Part shown: positions 23,018-31,291 of the stretch, piece after piece | Layout: every line of letters begins with the position of its first letter | Position numbering within the stretch: the stretch's first letter is position 1 | Assembly: GCA_040905925.1 (NCBI GenBank) | Contig: JBBDQO010000074.1 | Coordinates: 1 to 31,291 of the forward strand | DNA length: 31,291 bases | Source of the DNA: JALYNX01 sp040905925 | GTDB taxonomy: Bacteria; Actinomycetota; Acidimicrobiia; Spongiisociales; ZC4RG35 | Direction of reading: 5' to 3' | Notes under the pieces: generated by a model | Told to the model about the DNA's origin: nothing | Databases searched by the model: none | The model's input: only the letters and a program-made list of their open reading frames with translations | Translations under genes and position numbers: made by a program

Positions 23018-23968
23018 TTAGAGCAGGGCCTGCAAATCGATATCGCAACTGGGGTGACGGAGCTTGGCCAACCCCCGCGCCTCGATCTGGCGGACACGCT
23101 CCCGGGTCGAGTTGATCACCTTGCCCACGTCGGACAATGTCCACGGCTCGTCACCGTCGAGCCCGAAACGCAGCCAGAGCACCTGCTGCTCCTCGAGATC
23201 GAGGATCTGAAGTGCTTTGATCAGACGCTCCCGTCGCCAGGCTGAAGCGGCCCGGTCCTCGGGGTTGGCCGCACCCGTGTCCTCGACGAAGTCCTGGAGG
23301 GAGGCGTCCCCGTCCTCACCTACCGGCCGGTCGAGGGAGACCGTCTCCGCCGGGGCCTCCAGCGCGGCGAGCACCCTCTCGGTGTCCAAACCCGAGGCCT
23401 CGGAGATCTCCTCGAGAGTCGGCGCCCTGTGGTACCTGTCGTGAAGGCTCTGCTTGGTGTCCTGAACGGTGCGGACCACGTCGACCATGTGGACCGGGAG
23501 CCGGATGGTCCTGCCGTTGTTGCCGAGCCCTCTGGTGATGGCCTGGCGAATCCACCAGGTGGCGTATGTCGAGAACTTGAAGCCCTTGCGCCAGTCGAAC
23601 TTCTCCACAGCTCGAATCAGCCCGAGATTGCCCTCCTGGATCAGGTCGAGGAGATCCAGACCCCGGCCGGTGTAGCGCTTGGCGATGGAGATGACGAGCC
23701 GCAAGTTGGAGCGGATAAAGGTCATCTTTGCCTCTTCGCCCTCGGCGATGAGACGCATCAGTTGAGGCCGCTCCGGAGGTTGGAAATCGCCAGACTCGAG
23801 CAAGGATTTCGCCTTCTTGCCCCGCTCCATCGAACGGGCGAGATGAACCTCGTCTTCGGCGGTCAGGAGGAGGTGTGTCGATACCTCGTCCAGGTAAAGA
23901 CCGACAGTGTCACCGGGGCCTGAGCCCCGCTCCGGTCTCGCATCGCTGGCCCTGATGGGCTTCCCCAA
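23018..23968 (-). CDS. Group 2 (SigB/HrdB-like) RNA polymerase sigma factor
   Basis: The 316-residue protein has sigma-70 region 1.2 (DTVGLYLDEVSTHLLLTAED), region 2 (FIRSNLRLVISIAKRYTGRG, DLIQEGNLGLIRAVEKFDW, KFSTYATWWIRQAITRGLGN), region 3 (IRLPVHMVDVVRTVQDTK), and region 4 (LWLRFGLDGDEPWTLSDVGK, STRERVRQIEARGLAKLRHP). It lacks region 1.1, as group 2 factors do. The TTG at 23968 follows GAGGAGG at 5 nt and is preferred over a TTG at 24025. Both ends of the -10 and -35 recognition helices are intact, so it should be active, perhaps as an alternative primary sigma. Confidence 0.92.
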   Translation of the reverse strand: MGKPIRASDARPERGSGPGDTVGLYLDEVSTHLLLTAEDEVHLARSMERGKKAKSLLESGDFQPPERPQLMRLIAEGEEAKMTFIRSNLRLVISIAKRYTGRGLDLLDLIQEGNLGLIRAVEKFDWRKGFKFSTYATWWIRQAITRGLGNNGRTIRLPVHMVDVVRTVQDTKQSLHDRYHRAPTLEEISEASGLDTERVLAALEAPAETVSLDRPVGEDGDASLQDFVEDTGAANPEDRAASAWRRERLIKALQILDLEEQQVLWLRFGLDGDEPWTLSDVGKVINSTRERVRQIEARGLAKLRHPSCDIDLQALL

Positions 23969-24073
23969 TCTGACCTCCTCAACAACCCCCTGTTGAAAAC
24001 TAACCCTCCTGGCTGAATCTGGCAAACGAAAATCGCGGGTTACCGATTCTCCCTGGGTAACCTCCGTTTCTCA

Positions 24074-25534
24074 TTGACGCGCCGAACCCAGTTCCGTTTG
24101 CTGGTGGCGTTCACCATCGTCTGGGCTGTGTGGGCAGGATGGTCACTGCTCGGTCGAGCTACTGCGTTCACATTGCGGGTCCTCGACGACACAGGTGCGC
24201 CAGTGGCGTCTGCATTCGTCGATGTCGACGGCGACCAAGTCGGCACCAGCGCCGAAGACGGCCTGGTCGAGATGGCGTGGTCGTCCAAGACAGTCCTCGA
24301 GGTGAGCGCCCCTGGTCACGTTCCACTCATGCTCCCCATAGCCGAGCGCCCTGAGGGGACGGTCGATGCAATTCTCAAGGCACGGATCCTGCGGGGAAAG
24401 GTCGTCGACGGAGCAGGCGTGCCGGTCGAGTCGGCTCACGTCGTCGCCGGCCCGGCGAGCGGGGTCAGTGGCGACGAGGGGGAATTCACAATCCGGGGCG
24501 CCGAACCAGGGACAATCCTGGTCACCCGCCCCGCCTGGATCGAGACCAGCTTCGTTTGGGACGGTGGTCCCGGAGAGGCCAGCGTGGAGTTGTTGCCCTT
24601 CGCCGTCCGCGCCGTGCACATCACCGGTGAGGCCGCCGGCGAAAACCTCGAGGGCTTCATCGAGATGGCGGAGTCCACCGAGCTCAATGCCCTCATGGTC
24701 GACCTCAAGGACGAAACGGGCCTGGTCTGGTACAACAGCCAGGATCCGACAGCCGGCGAGGTTGGCGCCATCATGAGCCGGTATGACCTGGCCGAGGTAT
24801 CGAGACGGGCCGAGGCGGCGGGGCTCTATCTGATCGGCCGGTTGGTCATATTCAACGATCCAACCGCTGCCATCCGGAAACCGTCGATGGCGGTGTGGGA
24901 TAGCGCAACCGATGCCCCCTTCGAATCACGGGGCCAGTACTTCCTCGACCCGACCGACGCCGACGCCCGTGCCTATGCCTTGCGACTCGCCGAGGAGGCC
25001 TGCGCGATGGGGGTGGACGAGATCCAGTTCGACTATGTCCGTTTCCCCGATCAGCGATTGGAGACGACTGTCTTCGATGGCGGCAGCACCGAGGACGTGA
25101 GAATCTCCACGATCGTCACGTTCTTCGAGGAAGCGATCGCGTTGTTGCACCCGATGGGTTGTGCGGTCGGCGCCGATGTCTTCGGGTTCACCACCAGAGC
25201 CGAAGACGACGGAGGTATCGGTCAACGCTGGCCGGACGTGACCCAGATCGTCGACGTCGTTTCGCCGATGGTTTATCCGTCGCATTACGACACGGGTTGG
25301 TACGGATTCGACAACCCGAACGACCACCCCGGCCCGATGGTCTCCAACGCTCTGGAGGACGGGCTGGCGCGGTTGGCCCGCAACGTGGTGGTCCGCCCCT
25401 GGCTACAGGACTTCGGGTACACCTCGGATCAGGTGAGGGCGCAGATCGAGTCTGCAGAGGAATACGGGTTGGGGTGGATGTTGTGGAACGCTGAGTCGAA
25501 CGTCACCACGGCGGCGTTGCGTCCGGCCGAGTAA
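24074..25534 (+). CDS. Putative glycoside hydrolase (DUF4015) with Ig/CarboxypepD-like N-terminus
   Basis: The 486-residue protein has an N-terminal membrane helix (FTIVWAVWAGWSLLG), then two regulatory-like beta repeats with the pattern DDTGAPVASAFVDVDGDQVG and DGAGVPVESAHVVAGPASGV, typical of CarboxypepD_reg/Ig-like folds. A TIM-barrel-like catalytic part follows (about 195-480), with LMVDLKDETGLVWYNS, EIQFDYVRFPD, CAVGADVFGFTTR, and VVSPMVYPSHY, the DUF4015/GHL13-type pattern. The motifs EIQFDYVRFPD and SPMVYPSHY are diagnostic of the family. It is likely an extracytoplasmic glycosidase. The start is a TTG without an obvious ribosome site. Confidence 0.85.
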   Translation: MTRRTQFRLLVAFTIVWAVWAGWSLLGRATAFTLRVLDDTGAPVASAFVDVDGDQVGTSAEDGLVEMAWSSKTVLEVSAPGHVPLMLPIAERPEGTVDAILKARILRGKVVDGAGVPVESAHVVAGPASGVSGDEGEFTIRGAEPGTILVTRPAWIETSFVWDGGPGEASVELLPFAVRAVHITGEAAGENLEGFIEMAESTELNALMVDLKDETGLVWYNSQDPTAGEVGAIMSRYDLAEVSRRAEAAGLYLIGRLVIFNDPTAAIRKPSMAVWDSATDAPFESRGQYFLDPTDADARAYALRLAEEACAMGVDEIQFDYVRFPDQRLETTVFDGGSTEDVRISTIVTFFEEAIALLHPMGCAVGADVFGFTTRAEDDGGIGQRWPDVTQIVDVVSPMVYPSHYDTGWYGFDNPNDHPGPMVSNALEDGLARLARNVVVRPWLQDFGYTSDQVRAQIESAEEYGLGWMLWNAESNVTTAALRPAE

Positions 25535-25564
25535 TTGGCACTAGCGCCATAGGTGAAATACGAT
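25535..25564 (+). promoter_or_regulatory. Promoter candidate for the sufD operon
   Basis: TTGGCA (25535-25540), an 18-bp spacer, then TACGAT (25559-25564) resembles a primary-sigma promoter. It begins right after the stop of the preceding gene and lies 26 nt before the sufD start, with GGAGAGG between. I saw no clear iron-sulfur regulator site. Confidence 0.5.
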
Positions 25565-25589
25565 CGCAGGGTCCCACCCGGAGAGGTCT

Positions 25590-26852
25590 TTGCCCTCGTT
25601 CGACTCAGTGAACCTCGAGAAGCTGATGGCCGTCGCCCCGCCGTGGAGGCGCGACCAGATGCTGGCTTCACATCGCGTTTTCGAGGCGCTCGAGGAGCCG
25701 ACCGGCGCCGAGGAAGACTGGCGTTACGTCGAGTTCCAGACCCCTTTCTCCAGCCTGGTCTCGGTTGATGCCCCGGGCGCCCCGCTGGGCGCCGGCCCAT
25801 TCCTGGCATCAGTCGGAAGGACTGCCGGCCGGGCTCTCATCGTCGACGGCGCCGTCCTGGAAGCATCATCCGAAGGCGGCCTGATTCGGCGGTTTGGCGA
25901 GATGAACGAGGACCCGGGCTTGGGCGGATACGTCCCTGTCGACCACAACAAGCTGACCGCAGCTCACGCCGCATTCTCCACGGACGGAGTCCTGATCGAG
26001 ATCCCTAAGGGATCCGCGTTGACAGACCCCTTGACCATCGAGATCCAAGGAGTAACCGAGGAGACGGCGTCGTTTCCCCATGTCGTGGTCCGGGTCGCCG
26101 AGAACGCCGAGGCCAGTGTCCTCGTGGTGTACCGGTCCGCGGAAGGCGCCAGACTGCTGATTGTCCCGGAGATCGATCTCGATGTCGCTGCCGGTGGCCG
26201 GCTTCGTTACCTGGCGGTGCAAGGCCTCGACCACGCGGCCACCTTCGTGGCCCATCAACGGGTGACGCTGGGCAGGGACGCCACCGCCCGAATCGGTGAA
26301 GTCGGGTTGGGCGCCAAGTTGGGACGTCTCGACCTCGGCGTGAGACTGACCGGAGACGGCTCGTCCTCGGAGGTGGTCGGGCTGTACTTCGGAGAAGGCG
26401 AGCAGACCCTCGACTATCGCATGGTCGTCACTCACGAGGGCAAGAGCACGACTTCGGATGTCTTTCTCAAAGGAGCGGTCGAAGACGACGCACAGAGTGT
26501 CTTCACCGGGCTGTTGCGCATAGAGAAGGACGCCAGAGGCACCTCCACCTTCGAGACCAATCGCAACCTGGTGCTGTCCGAGAATGCCAAGGCCCAATCG
26601 GTGCCCAACCTGGAGATCCTCTGCGATGACGTGGTGTGTGGCCACGGCTCTTCGGTGGGGCCGCTCGAACAGGAGCATCTCTATTACCTGCAGAGTCGGG
26701 GGCTGACTCGAGCCCGCGCCGAGCGTTTGCTGATCAGGGGGTTCTTTCAAGAGGTGATCGACCGGCTTCCAATCGAGGCCGTCGGCGGCCCGGTGTCCGA
26801 AGAAGTCTTCCGAAGGTTCGTTTCCGCCCAGGAGGAAGGTCGGGTGGCATGA
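25590..26852 (+). CDS. sufD: Fe-S cluster assembly protein SufD
   Basis: The 420-residue protein matches SufD, partner of SufB and SufC in the iron-sulfur scaffold. Landmarks are EEDWRYVEFQTPF (N-terminal), VAENAEASVLVVYRSAEG, TTSDVFLKGAVEDDAQSVFTG (beta-helix), VLSENAKAQSVPNLEILCDDVVCGHG, and a C-terminal ARAERLLIRGFFQEVIDRLP. The last region carries the residues that contact SufC. Start is a TTG preceded by AGAGG. Its stop overlaps the Rieske start (ATGA), so translation is coupled. No sufB is seen in the window; it is usually the gene just before sufD. Confidence 0.93.
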   Translation: MPSFDSVNLEKLMAVAPPWRRDQMLASHRVFEALEEPTGAEEDWRYVEFQTPFSSLVSVDAPGAPLGAGPFLASVGRTAGRALIVDGAVLEASSEGGLIRRFGEMNEDPGLGGYVPVDHNKLTAAHAAFSTDGVLIEIPKGSALTDPLTIEIQGVTEETASFPHVVVRVAENAEASVLVVYRSAEGARLLIVPEIDLDVAAGGRLRYLAVQGLDHAATFVAHQRVTLGRDATARIGEVGLGAKLGRLDLGVRLTGDGSSSEVVGLYFGEGEQTLDYRMVVTHEGKSTTSDVFLKGAVEDDAQSVFTGLLRIEKDARGTSTFETNRNLVLSENAKAQSVPNLEILCDDVVCGHGSSVGPLEQEHLYYLQSRGLTRARAERLLIRGFFQEVIDRLPIEAVGGPVSEEVFRRFVSAQEEGRVA

Positions 26853-27160
26853 AGGTCGAGCTCGGCGCACTCGACGCCCTTCCCCGGGATCGGGGGATGA
26901 GGGTGACGGTCGGAGAGGCCAGAATCGCCGTGTTTCGGGTGGCCGACGAGGTGTTCGCCATCGGCGATCGATGCTCGCATGCCGAGGCGTCTTTGGCGGA
27001 AGGCGAGGTCTACGGCACGGATGTCGAGTGTCCCCGTCATGGATCCGAATTCGACCTTCGGACCGGCGAGCCCATCTCGCTGCCTGCCACAAGGCCGGTT
27101 CCGGTCTACGAGGTCAAGATCGAGGACGGAAACGTGTATCTGTTCCTGGAGGACCAATGA
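26849..27160 (+). CDS. Rieske 2Fe-2S ferredoxin (NirD/SufD-linked type)
   Basis: The 103-residue protein is a single Rieske domain with ligands C42-x-H44 (DRCSHAEASL) and C61-xx-H64 (VECPRHGSEFDL), and ends EVKIEDGNVYLFLED. It lies between sufD and sufC with 4-nt overlaps on both sides (ATGA twice), so it is co-translated with the Fe-S scaffold genes. This arrangement is common in actinobacteria. It may deliver electrons for cluster assembly, but that is inferred from context. Confidence 0.93.
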   Translation: MKVELGALDALPRDRGMRVTVGEARIAVFRVADEVFAIGDRCSHAEASLAEGEVYGTDVECPRHGSEFDLRTGEPISLPATRPVPVYEVKIEDGNVYLFLEDQ

Positions 27161-27957
27161 GCACTGGGTTGCGAATCGAAGCCCTGTCTGCAGCGGTGGC
27201 CGGCAAGCAGATCCTCGAGGACCTCGATCTCGAGATTCCTTACGGTGAGATCCACGCAATCATGGGCCCCAACGGGTCGGGTAAGTCGACGTTGTGCCAC
27301 GTGCTGACGGGCAAGTCAGGATACGACGTCGCGGGCTCGGCAACGCTGGACGATGTCGACCTGTTCTCATTGAGCGTCGACGAGCGCTCCCGACTCGGCC
27401 TGCTCCAGAGCTTCCAGTACCCGACCGTCGTCCCCGGCGTGCGGTTGAGGGAGTTCCTGATCGAGGCTTCCGAAGAGCGTGGCGTCGATCCCGAGGAAGC
27501 CGAGAAGCGGATCGAAACCGAGGCGGAGCGCTTCGACACGACCCGGTTTCTCGACCGCTCCCTCAACAACGATCTCTCAGGTGGGGAGAAGAAACGCTCG
27601 GAGATCTTCCAGATGGCAGTGCTTCGCCCCAAGGTGGCATTGCTCGACGAGATCGACTCGGGTTTGGACATCGACGCGGTGAGGCAGGTGTCGGAAGCAG
27701 TCGAAGAGATGCGGTCCCCTGACCTGGGGGTGGTGATGATCACCCACTACAGCCGGATACTCCGTTATCTGATGCCCGATCGAATCCATGTGATGATCGA
27801 CGGCCGCATCGTCGCCTCGGGTGGGGCCGAACTGGCCGAGGAGCTCGACAGTGGCGGCTACGAGTCGGTCCGGGACCGCCTCGGCATACAGAGGGCGGCC
27901 GGCGAACCGGTGCGCAAGGCCGCAGACTTCTTCACCGACACGCCGTTCGACGTCTGA
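27157..27957 (+). CDS. sufC: Fe-S cluster assembly ATPase SufC
   Basis: The 266-residue ABC-type ATPase has Walker A at 37-45 (GPNGSGKST), the signature LSGGEKKRSEIFQMA at about 140-153, Walker B ALLDEIDSGLDID at about 161-173, and the switch His in VVMITHYSRILRYL. The DSGLD instead of plain E-P-x-S is SufC-like. It overlaps the Rieske gene by 4 nt and completes a sufD-Rieske-sufC unit. The C-terminal tail AAGEPVRKAADFFTDTPFDV is slightly longer than in E. coli SufC. Confidence 0.96.
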   Translation: MSTGLRIEALSAAVAGKQILEDLDLEIPYGEIHAIMGPNGSGKSTLCHVLTGKSGYDVAGSATLDDVDLFSLSVDERSRLGLLQSFQYPTVVPGVRLREFLIEASEERGVDPEEAEKRIETEAERFDTTRFLDRSLNNDLSGGEKKRSEIFQMAVLRPKVALLDEIDSGLDIDAVRQVSEAVEEMRSPDLGVVMITHYSRILRYLMPDRIHVMIDGRIVASGGAELAEELDSGGYESVRDRLGIQRAAGEPVRKAADFFTDTPFDV

Positions 27958-27963
27958 ACGGTC

Positions 27964-29061
27964 ATGGCAGACCGGGCAACCACCGAGAGCTGGCTGTCAA
28001 AGCTCACCAACCTCCCCACTGCGTCGGGGCGTGAAGACGCCGTGATCACCTGGGCTCGGGCCTGGGCACAACGGCGTTCCGACCTGAAGGTCACCACTGA
28101 CACCGGTGGGAACCTGTTGATCACCCAGGAAGGCCGCCGGACCAGGCCTGCGGTGGTTGCGGTGGCGCACATGGATCATCCGGCGTTTGTCGTCACCTCA
28201 GTTGATGGTCGCGACGCTTCTTACGAGTTTCGAGGCGGCGTCCGGCCCGAGTACTTCGAGCGGGCCCGGGTGGAGTTCGTCACCACCCAATCTGCGGTCA
28301 AGGGCTCGGTGGTCACTCATGACCCCGGGACGGCGACCGGTCTCATCAGGGCCACGGGTACGGGTGTGGTTCGGCCCGGAGATGTCGCCCGCTGGTCGTT
28401 TCCGAAGCGCCGACCCAGGGCGGGGCAGTTCTCAGCGCCGGCTTGCGACGATCTCGCCGGTTGCGCCGCTGCGTTGGCTGCCCTCGACCGAGCTCGTGAC
28501 AGGCCAGGGCTCCGCCACTTCGGGGTGCTTCTCACCAGGGCCGAGGAGATCGGATTCGTAGGAGCGATACACGCCGCCAAGGCGGGGACCATCCCCAAGG
28601 ACACACGTCTCCTCTCGATCGAGGCGTCCCGGGCCTCGCTGCAGGCTCCGGTGGGGGCAGGGCCGGTGATCAGGGTGGGCGACGCCTCCACGGTGTTCGA
28701 CCAGGAGATGACCAATCAGATCAGCTGGGCTGCGGCGGCACGAGGGCTGCCCCATCAACGACAGCTCATGGCGGGCGGTTCATGTGAGGCGACTGCGTTC
28801 GGGGTGTACGGATACAGGGCAGCCGGGCTCTGCCTACCCCTGAGCAACTATCACAACATGGGCAACCTGGGCAGGGTCGAGGCCGGAACAGGAAGAGCAA
28901 CCGCGATGCCGGAGACCATCTCTCTCGGCGACTTCCACGCCCTCGTCGATCTTCTGCTGTTGGCGGCGGAAGCGGTGGACGGTGAGGGCTCCTTGCGACC
29001 CAAGCTCGATCGGCTCTATGAGGGCACCGGGCACCTCCTGAAGCCGAGACCGGTACCGTAA
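27964..29061 (+). CDS. M42-family glutamyl aminopeptidase/endoglucanase-like metallopeptidase
   Basis: The 365-residue protein has the two-zinc M42 ligands: H69 and D71 (VAVAHMDHPAFV), D162 (SAPACDDLAGCAAA), the catalytic pair E194/E195 (LTRAEEIGFVGA), E220 (LSIEASRAS), and a final His in SNYHNMGNLG. It is a likely cytosolic aminopeptidase. It is transcribed in the suf direction 6 nt after sufC; co-transcription is likely, but no functional link to Fe-S assembly is known. Confidence 0.9.
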   Translation: MADRATTESWLSKLTNLPTASGREDAVITWARAWAQRRSDLKVTTDTGGNLLITQEGRRTRPAVVAVAHMDHPAFVVTSVDGRDASYEFRGGVRPEYFERARVEFVTTQSAVKGSVVTHDPGTATGLIRATGTGVVRPGDVARWSFPKRRPRAGQFSAPACDDLAGCAAALAALDRARDRPGLRHFGVLLTRAEEIGFVGAIHAAKAGTIPKDTRLLSIEASRASLQAPVGAGPVIRVGDASTVFDQEMTNQISWAAAARGLPHQRQLMAGGSCEATAFGVYGYRAAGLCLPLSNYHNMGNLGRVEAGTGRATAMPETISLGDFHALVDLLLLAAEAVDGEGSLRPKLDRLYEGTGHLLKPRPVP

Positions 29062-29093
29062 GGTCCGGCGCTCGAAAGGGAGCAAGCACCGGC

Positions 29094-30479
29094 GTGGAAC
29101 ACAGGATCGAACGTGACTCGATGGGGGAGGTCGAAGTCCCAAAGGACGCCTACTACGGAGCGTCCACCCAGCGCGCCGTAGACAACTTCCCGATCTCCAG
29201 GCTCAGATTCGGGCGCCGTTTCATCTGGGCTCTCGGGCTGCTCAAGGGCTCTGCCGCGACTGTGGCTGCCCAGCTCGGTCACATCGATGCCGAACGGGGC
29301 GGGGCCATCCGCAAGGCAGCAGATGAGGTGATGGAGGGAGCTCTCGATCAGCATTTCGTTCTCGACATCTTCCAGACCGGATCGGGGACGTCGACCAACA
29401 CCAATGCCAACGAGGTGATCGCCGCCCGGGCCACCGAGTTGATGACTTCGGGGGCGGATCCGGTGCATCCCAACGACCAGGTGAACTTCGGCCAGTCTTC
29501 CAACGATGTGATCCCTGCGGCGATTCACATCGCGGCGGTTGCCGCTCTCCGCGAGCAGTTGATCCCCTCGTTGGACCGACTGAGCGCCTCCCTCGAAACC
29601 AAGGCCAGGGAATTCGCCGACGTGGTCAAGTCGGGCCGGACCCATCTCATGGATGCCACCCCGGTGACCCTCGGTCAGGAGTTCGGGGGCTGGGCCACTC
29701 AGGTCCGCAAGGGCTCGGAGCGTCTCGTCAAGGTCCTGCCCGAGTTGGAGGAGCTGGCGTTGGGGGGGACCGCGGTGGGCACCGGGATCAACGCCCCGAC
29801 CGGGTTTGCCCCGGCGGTGATCGCCCTGATGGCCGATCGTACCGGGTATCCGTTCCGGGAGGCAGACGACCACTTCGAGGCGCAGGGGGCAAAGGACGCG
29901 ACGGTGATGGCGTCGGGTGCGCTGAAGACTGTTGCCGTCTCGCTGTTCAAGATCGCCAACGACATCCGGTTCCTCGGCTCGGGCCCGAGCTCGGGTTTGG
30001 CCGAGATCCGGATCCCCGAGCTGCAGCCAGGCTCTTCGATCATGCCGGGGAAGGTGAACCCGGTGATGTCCGAGATGGTGATGCAGGTCGCCGCGCAGGT
30101 CATGGGAAACGATGCCTCCATCACCTGGGGCGGGGCCAGCGGCAACTTCGAGCTGAACCTGATGATGCCGGTGATCGCCCATAACCTGTTGGAATCGATC
30201 GAGATCCTCGCCACCGCCGCTGACGCCTTCCGGGCCAAATGTGTCGATGGGATCGAGGCCGACCGGGACCGAGCCCGGGCCCTCCTGGAGCGGAACGCGA
30301 TCATCGTCACCGCCCTCAACCCGCACATTGGCTACGACAATGGGGCGAGGATCGCCAAGGAGTCACTGGCCACGGGTCGCTCGATTCGGGAGCTGGTCTT
30401 GGAATCAGGTCTCATGACTGCCGAGGCGCTCGACAAGGCCCTCGATCTCAAGAAGCTGACCGAAGGCGGGATCGCCTAG
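29094..30479 (+). CDS. fumC: Class II fumarate hydratase
   Basis: The 461-residue enzyme converts fumarate and malate in the citric acid cycle. It has the FumC motifs QTGSGTSTNTNANEV, QSSNDVIPAAIHIAA, KSGRTHLMDATPVTLGQEFG, and the signature GSSIMPGKVNPV with the catalytic Ser in the preceding PGSS loop, then ELNLMMPVIAHN and TALNPHIGYDNGA. No iron-sulfur ligands are needed, as class II is cluster-free. The start is GTG at 29094; GAAAGGGAG lies upstream. Its TAG overlaps that of convergent sufU on the shared CTAG. Confidence 0.96.
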   Translation: MEHRIERDSMGEVEVPKDAYYGASTQRAVDNFPISRLRFGRRFIWALGLLKGSAATVAAQLGHIDAERGGAIRKAADEVMEGALDQHFVLDIFQTGSGTSTNTNANEVIAARATELMTSGADPVHPNDQVNFGQSSNDVIPAAIHIAAVAALREQLIPSLDRLSASLETKAREFADVVKSGRTHLMDATPVTLGQEFGGWATQVRKGSERLVKVLPELEELALGGTAVGTGINAPTGFAPAVIALMADRTGYPFREADDHFEAQGAKDATVMASGALKTVAVSLFKIANDIRFLGSGPSSGLAEIRIPELQPGSSIMPGKVNPVMSEMVMQVAAQVMGNDASITWGGASGNFELNLMMPVIAHNLLESIEILATAADAFRAKCVDGIEADRDRARALLERNAIIVTALNPHIGYDNGARIAKESLATGRSIRELVLESGLMTAEALDKALDLKKLTEGGIA

Positions 30480-30925
30480 TCGGGGGAGGAAAGGGCCTCG
30501 CCGAGGACATTCCAGGCCAGGCTGGCGCATTTGATTCGGATCGGGTACTGACGCACCCCCTGGAGAGCCTCGAGGTCACCGAGCGCAGCTCCCGGACGGT
30601 CGGGGTCGAGACCGGGGTCGGTCCCATCCTCGAGTGACATCAGGCCGCGGAATTTGGAGGTCAGCTCTTCGATCTCGGCGCGACTCTTGCCTTTGATCGC
30701 CTCGCTCATCATCGAGGCCGACGACAGGCTGATGGAACACCCCTGGCCATCGATGGCCACCGATGCCACATTGTCGCCGTCGAAGGTCAGCTCGATGTTG
30801 ATGTCGTCGCCACACAAAGGGTTCACACCCTGGGCCTTGGCGTCGGGGGAGTCGAGGTGGCCCTTGTTCCTCGGGCTCCGGTAATGGTCGAGGATCACCT
30901 CGCGGTAGAGGTCTTCGAGGCTCAT
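30476..30925 (-). CDS. sufU: SufU-type zinc-dependent sulfurtransferase
   Basis: The 149-residue protein accepts sulfur from SufS. Zinc ligands C38 and D40 (NPLCGDDI), C63 (GQGCSISLSSASM) and C133 (RIKCASLAW) are all present. The insert between the second and third ligands (KGKSRAEIEELTSKF) marks SufU rather than IscU. Its ATG overlaps the end of sufS by 4 nt, so the pair is co-translated. The gene runs towards fumC, opposite to sufDC. Confidence 0.95.
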   Translation of the reverse strand: MSLEDLYREVILDHYRSPRNKGHLDSPDAKAQGVNPLCGDDINIELTFDGDNVASVAIDGQGCSISLSSASMMSEAIKGKSRAEIEELTSKFRGLMSLEDGTDPGLDPDRPGAALGDLEALQGVRQYPIRIKCASLAWNVLGEALSSPD

Positions 30926-31291
30926 CTACCCACTCCGAACAGCTCGCCCGCCCGTCGCAGACCGAGCACCAGGGCGTCGATGTCCTCCTCGGTGTTGTAG
31001 ACGTAAAAGCTGGCCCGGGCGGTGGCGGGCACACCGAGCTTGCGCATCAGCGGCCTCGCGCAATGATGCCCGGACCGCACCGAAACTCCCTGCTCGTCCA
31101 GGATCGTGGCCAGGTCGTGAGCGTGGACCTCGTCCATCGTCATCGACAAGACCCCTCCACGATCGACGGTGTTCGGCGGTCCCTGGATGTTGAGCCCGGG
31201 CACGTCGCCCAGCCGGTCGAGTGCGATCTCGGTGAGCTCGCGATCGTGTTCGAAGATCTTGTCCATCCCTATCGAGTCGAGATAATCGATG
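30922..31291 (-). CDS. sufS: SufS cysteine desulfurase, C-terminal part
   Basis: The minus-strand frame is open from the window end to TGA at 30922-30924 and gives 123 residues of the C-terminus; the start and the PLP-binding lysine are outside. The catalytic Cys loop is seen in VRSGHHCARPLMRKLG, typical of group II (SufS) desulfurases. The end RASFYVYNTEEDIDALVLGL is also typical. It is the upstream partner of sufU. Together they form a second Suf block, convergent with the sufD-Rieske-sufC direction. Confidence 0.94.
   Translation of the reverse strand, partial: IDYLDSIGMDKIFEHDRELTEIALDRLGDVPGLNIQGPPNTVDRGGVLSMTMDEVHAHDLATILDEQGVSVRSGHHCARPLMRKLGVPATARASFYVYNTEEDIDALVLGLRRAGELFGVGR

Noticed and set aside
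25866..27092. Minus-strand frame of 408 codons opposite sufD and the Rieske gene
   Set aside because: SufD and the Rieske protein are clearly coding; the opposite frame is a by-product of high GC and codon bias.

Overview
The window is high-GC DNA with the gene repertoire of an actinobacterium, most likely of class Acidimicrobiia. The clues are a DUF222/HNH endonuclease, a SufD-Rieske-SufC operon with SufU, a DevS/DevR-like sensor pair, a short group 2 sigma factor, many GTG/TTG starts, and several exported proteins with Thr-rich stalks. The lineage is inferred from gene content only. I saw no tRNA, rRNA, CRISPR array or insertion sequence.

Layout. 1-207 is the tail of a small membrane protein. 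280-4535 holds a divergent pair: a zinc-ribbon/class III nucleotide cyclase/AAA-ATPase protein and a stand-alone cyclic-nucleotide-binding protein. 4536-9189 is the most unusual part: an OmpR-type response regulator and histidine kinase, bracketed by genes for stalked, acidic, membrane-anchored proteins, followed by a CAP-domain protein. The gene downstream of the kinase has been tandemly duplicated. The scar carries a decayed copy of the kinase 3' end and the last codons of the CAP gene, and the second gene copy has lost its C-terminal domain. All three stalked-protein promoters carry direct repeats with an exact 11-bp period, the geometry of OmpR/PhoB-family operators, so the response regulator probably controls the genes around it.

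9248-14873 holds a decayed SDR/epimerase pseudogene, a methyltransferase, a strong terminator hairpin, two exported proteins, a small Lys/Ala-rich membrane protein, a DUF222-HNH protein, a 51-residue membrane protein and a tandem GNAT protein with a possible 5' frameshift.

14877-20876 holds a PLP decarboxylase and a NarL-type regulator, divergent from a GAF histidine kinase resembling DevR/DevS. Next comes a CBS / flavin split-barrel / SRPBCC operon, and then, divergently, a membrane-anchored multicopper oxidase with an extra cupredoxin domain. An 18-bp palindrome sits between the CBS operon and the oxidase. This set resembles a small hypoxia/redox regulon.

20896-31291 is mostly metabolic: a RibD-like reductase, a class III aminotransferase with terminator, a sigma factor, a DUF4015-type glycoside hydrolase, sufD-Rieske-sufC, an M42 aminopeptidase, fumarase C, and on the opposite strand sufU and the 3' part of sufS. 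The Suf genes are therefore split into two convergent blocks, with no sufB in the window.
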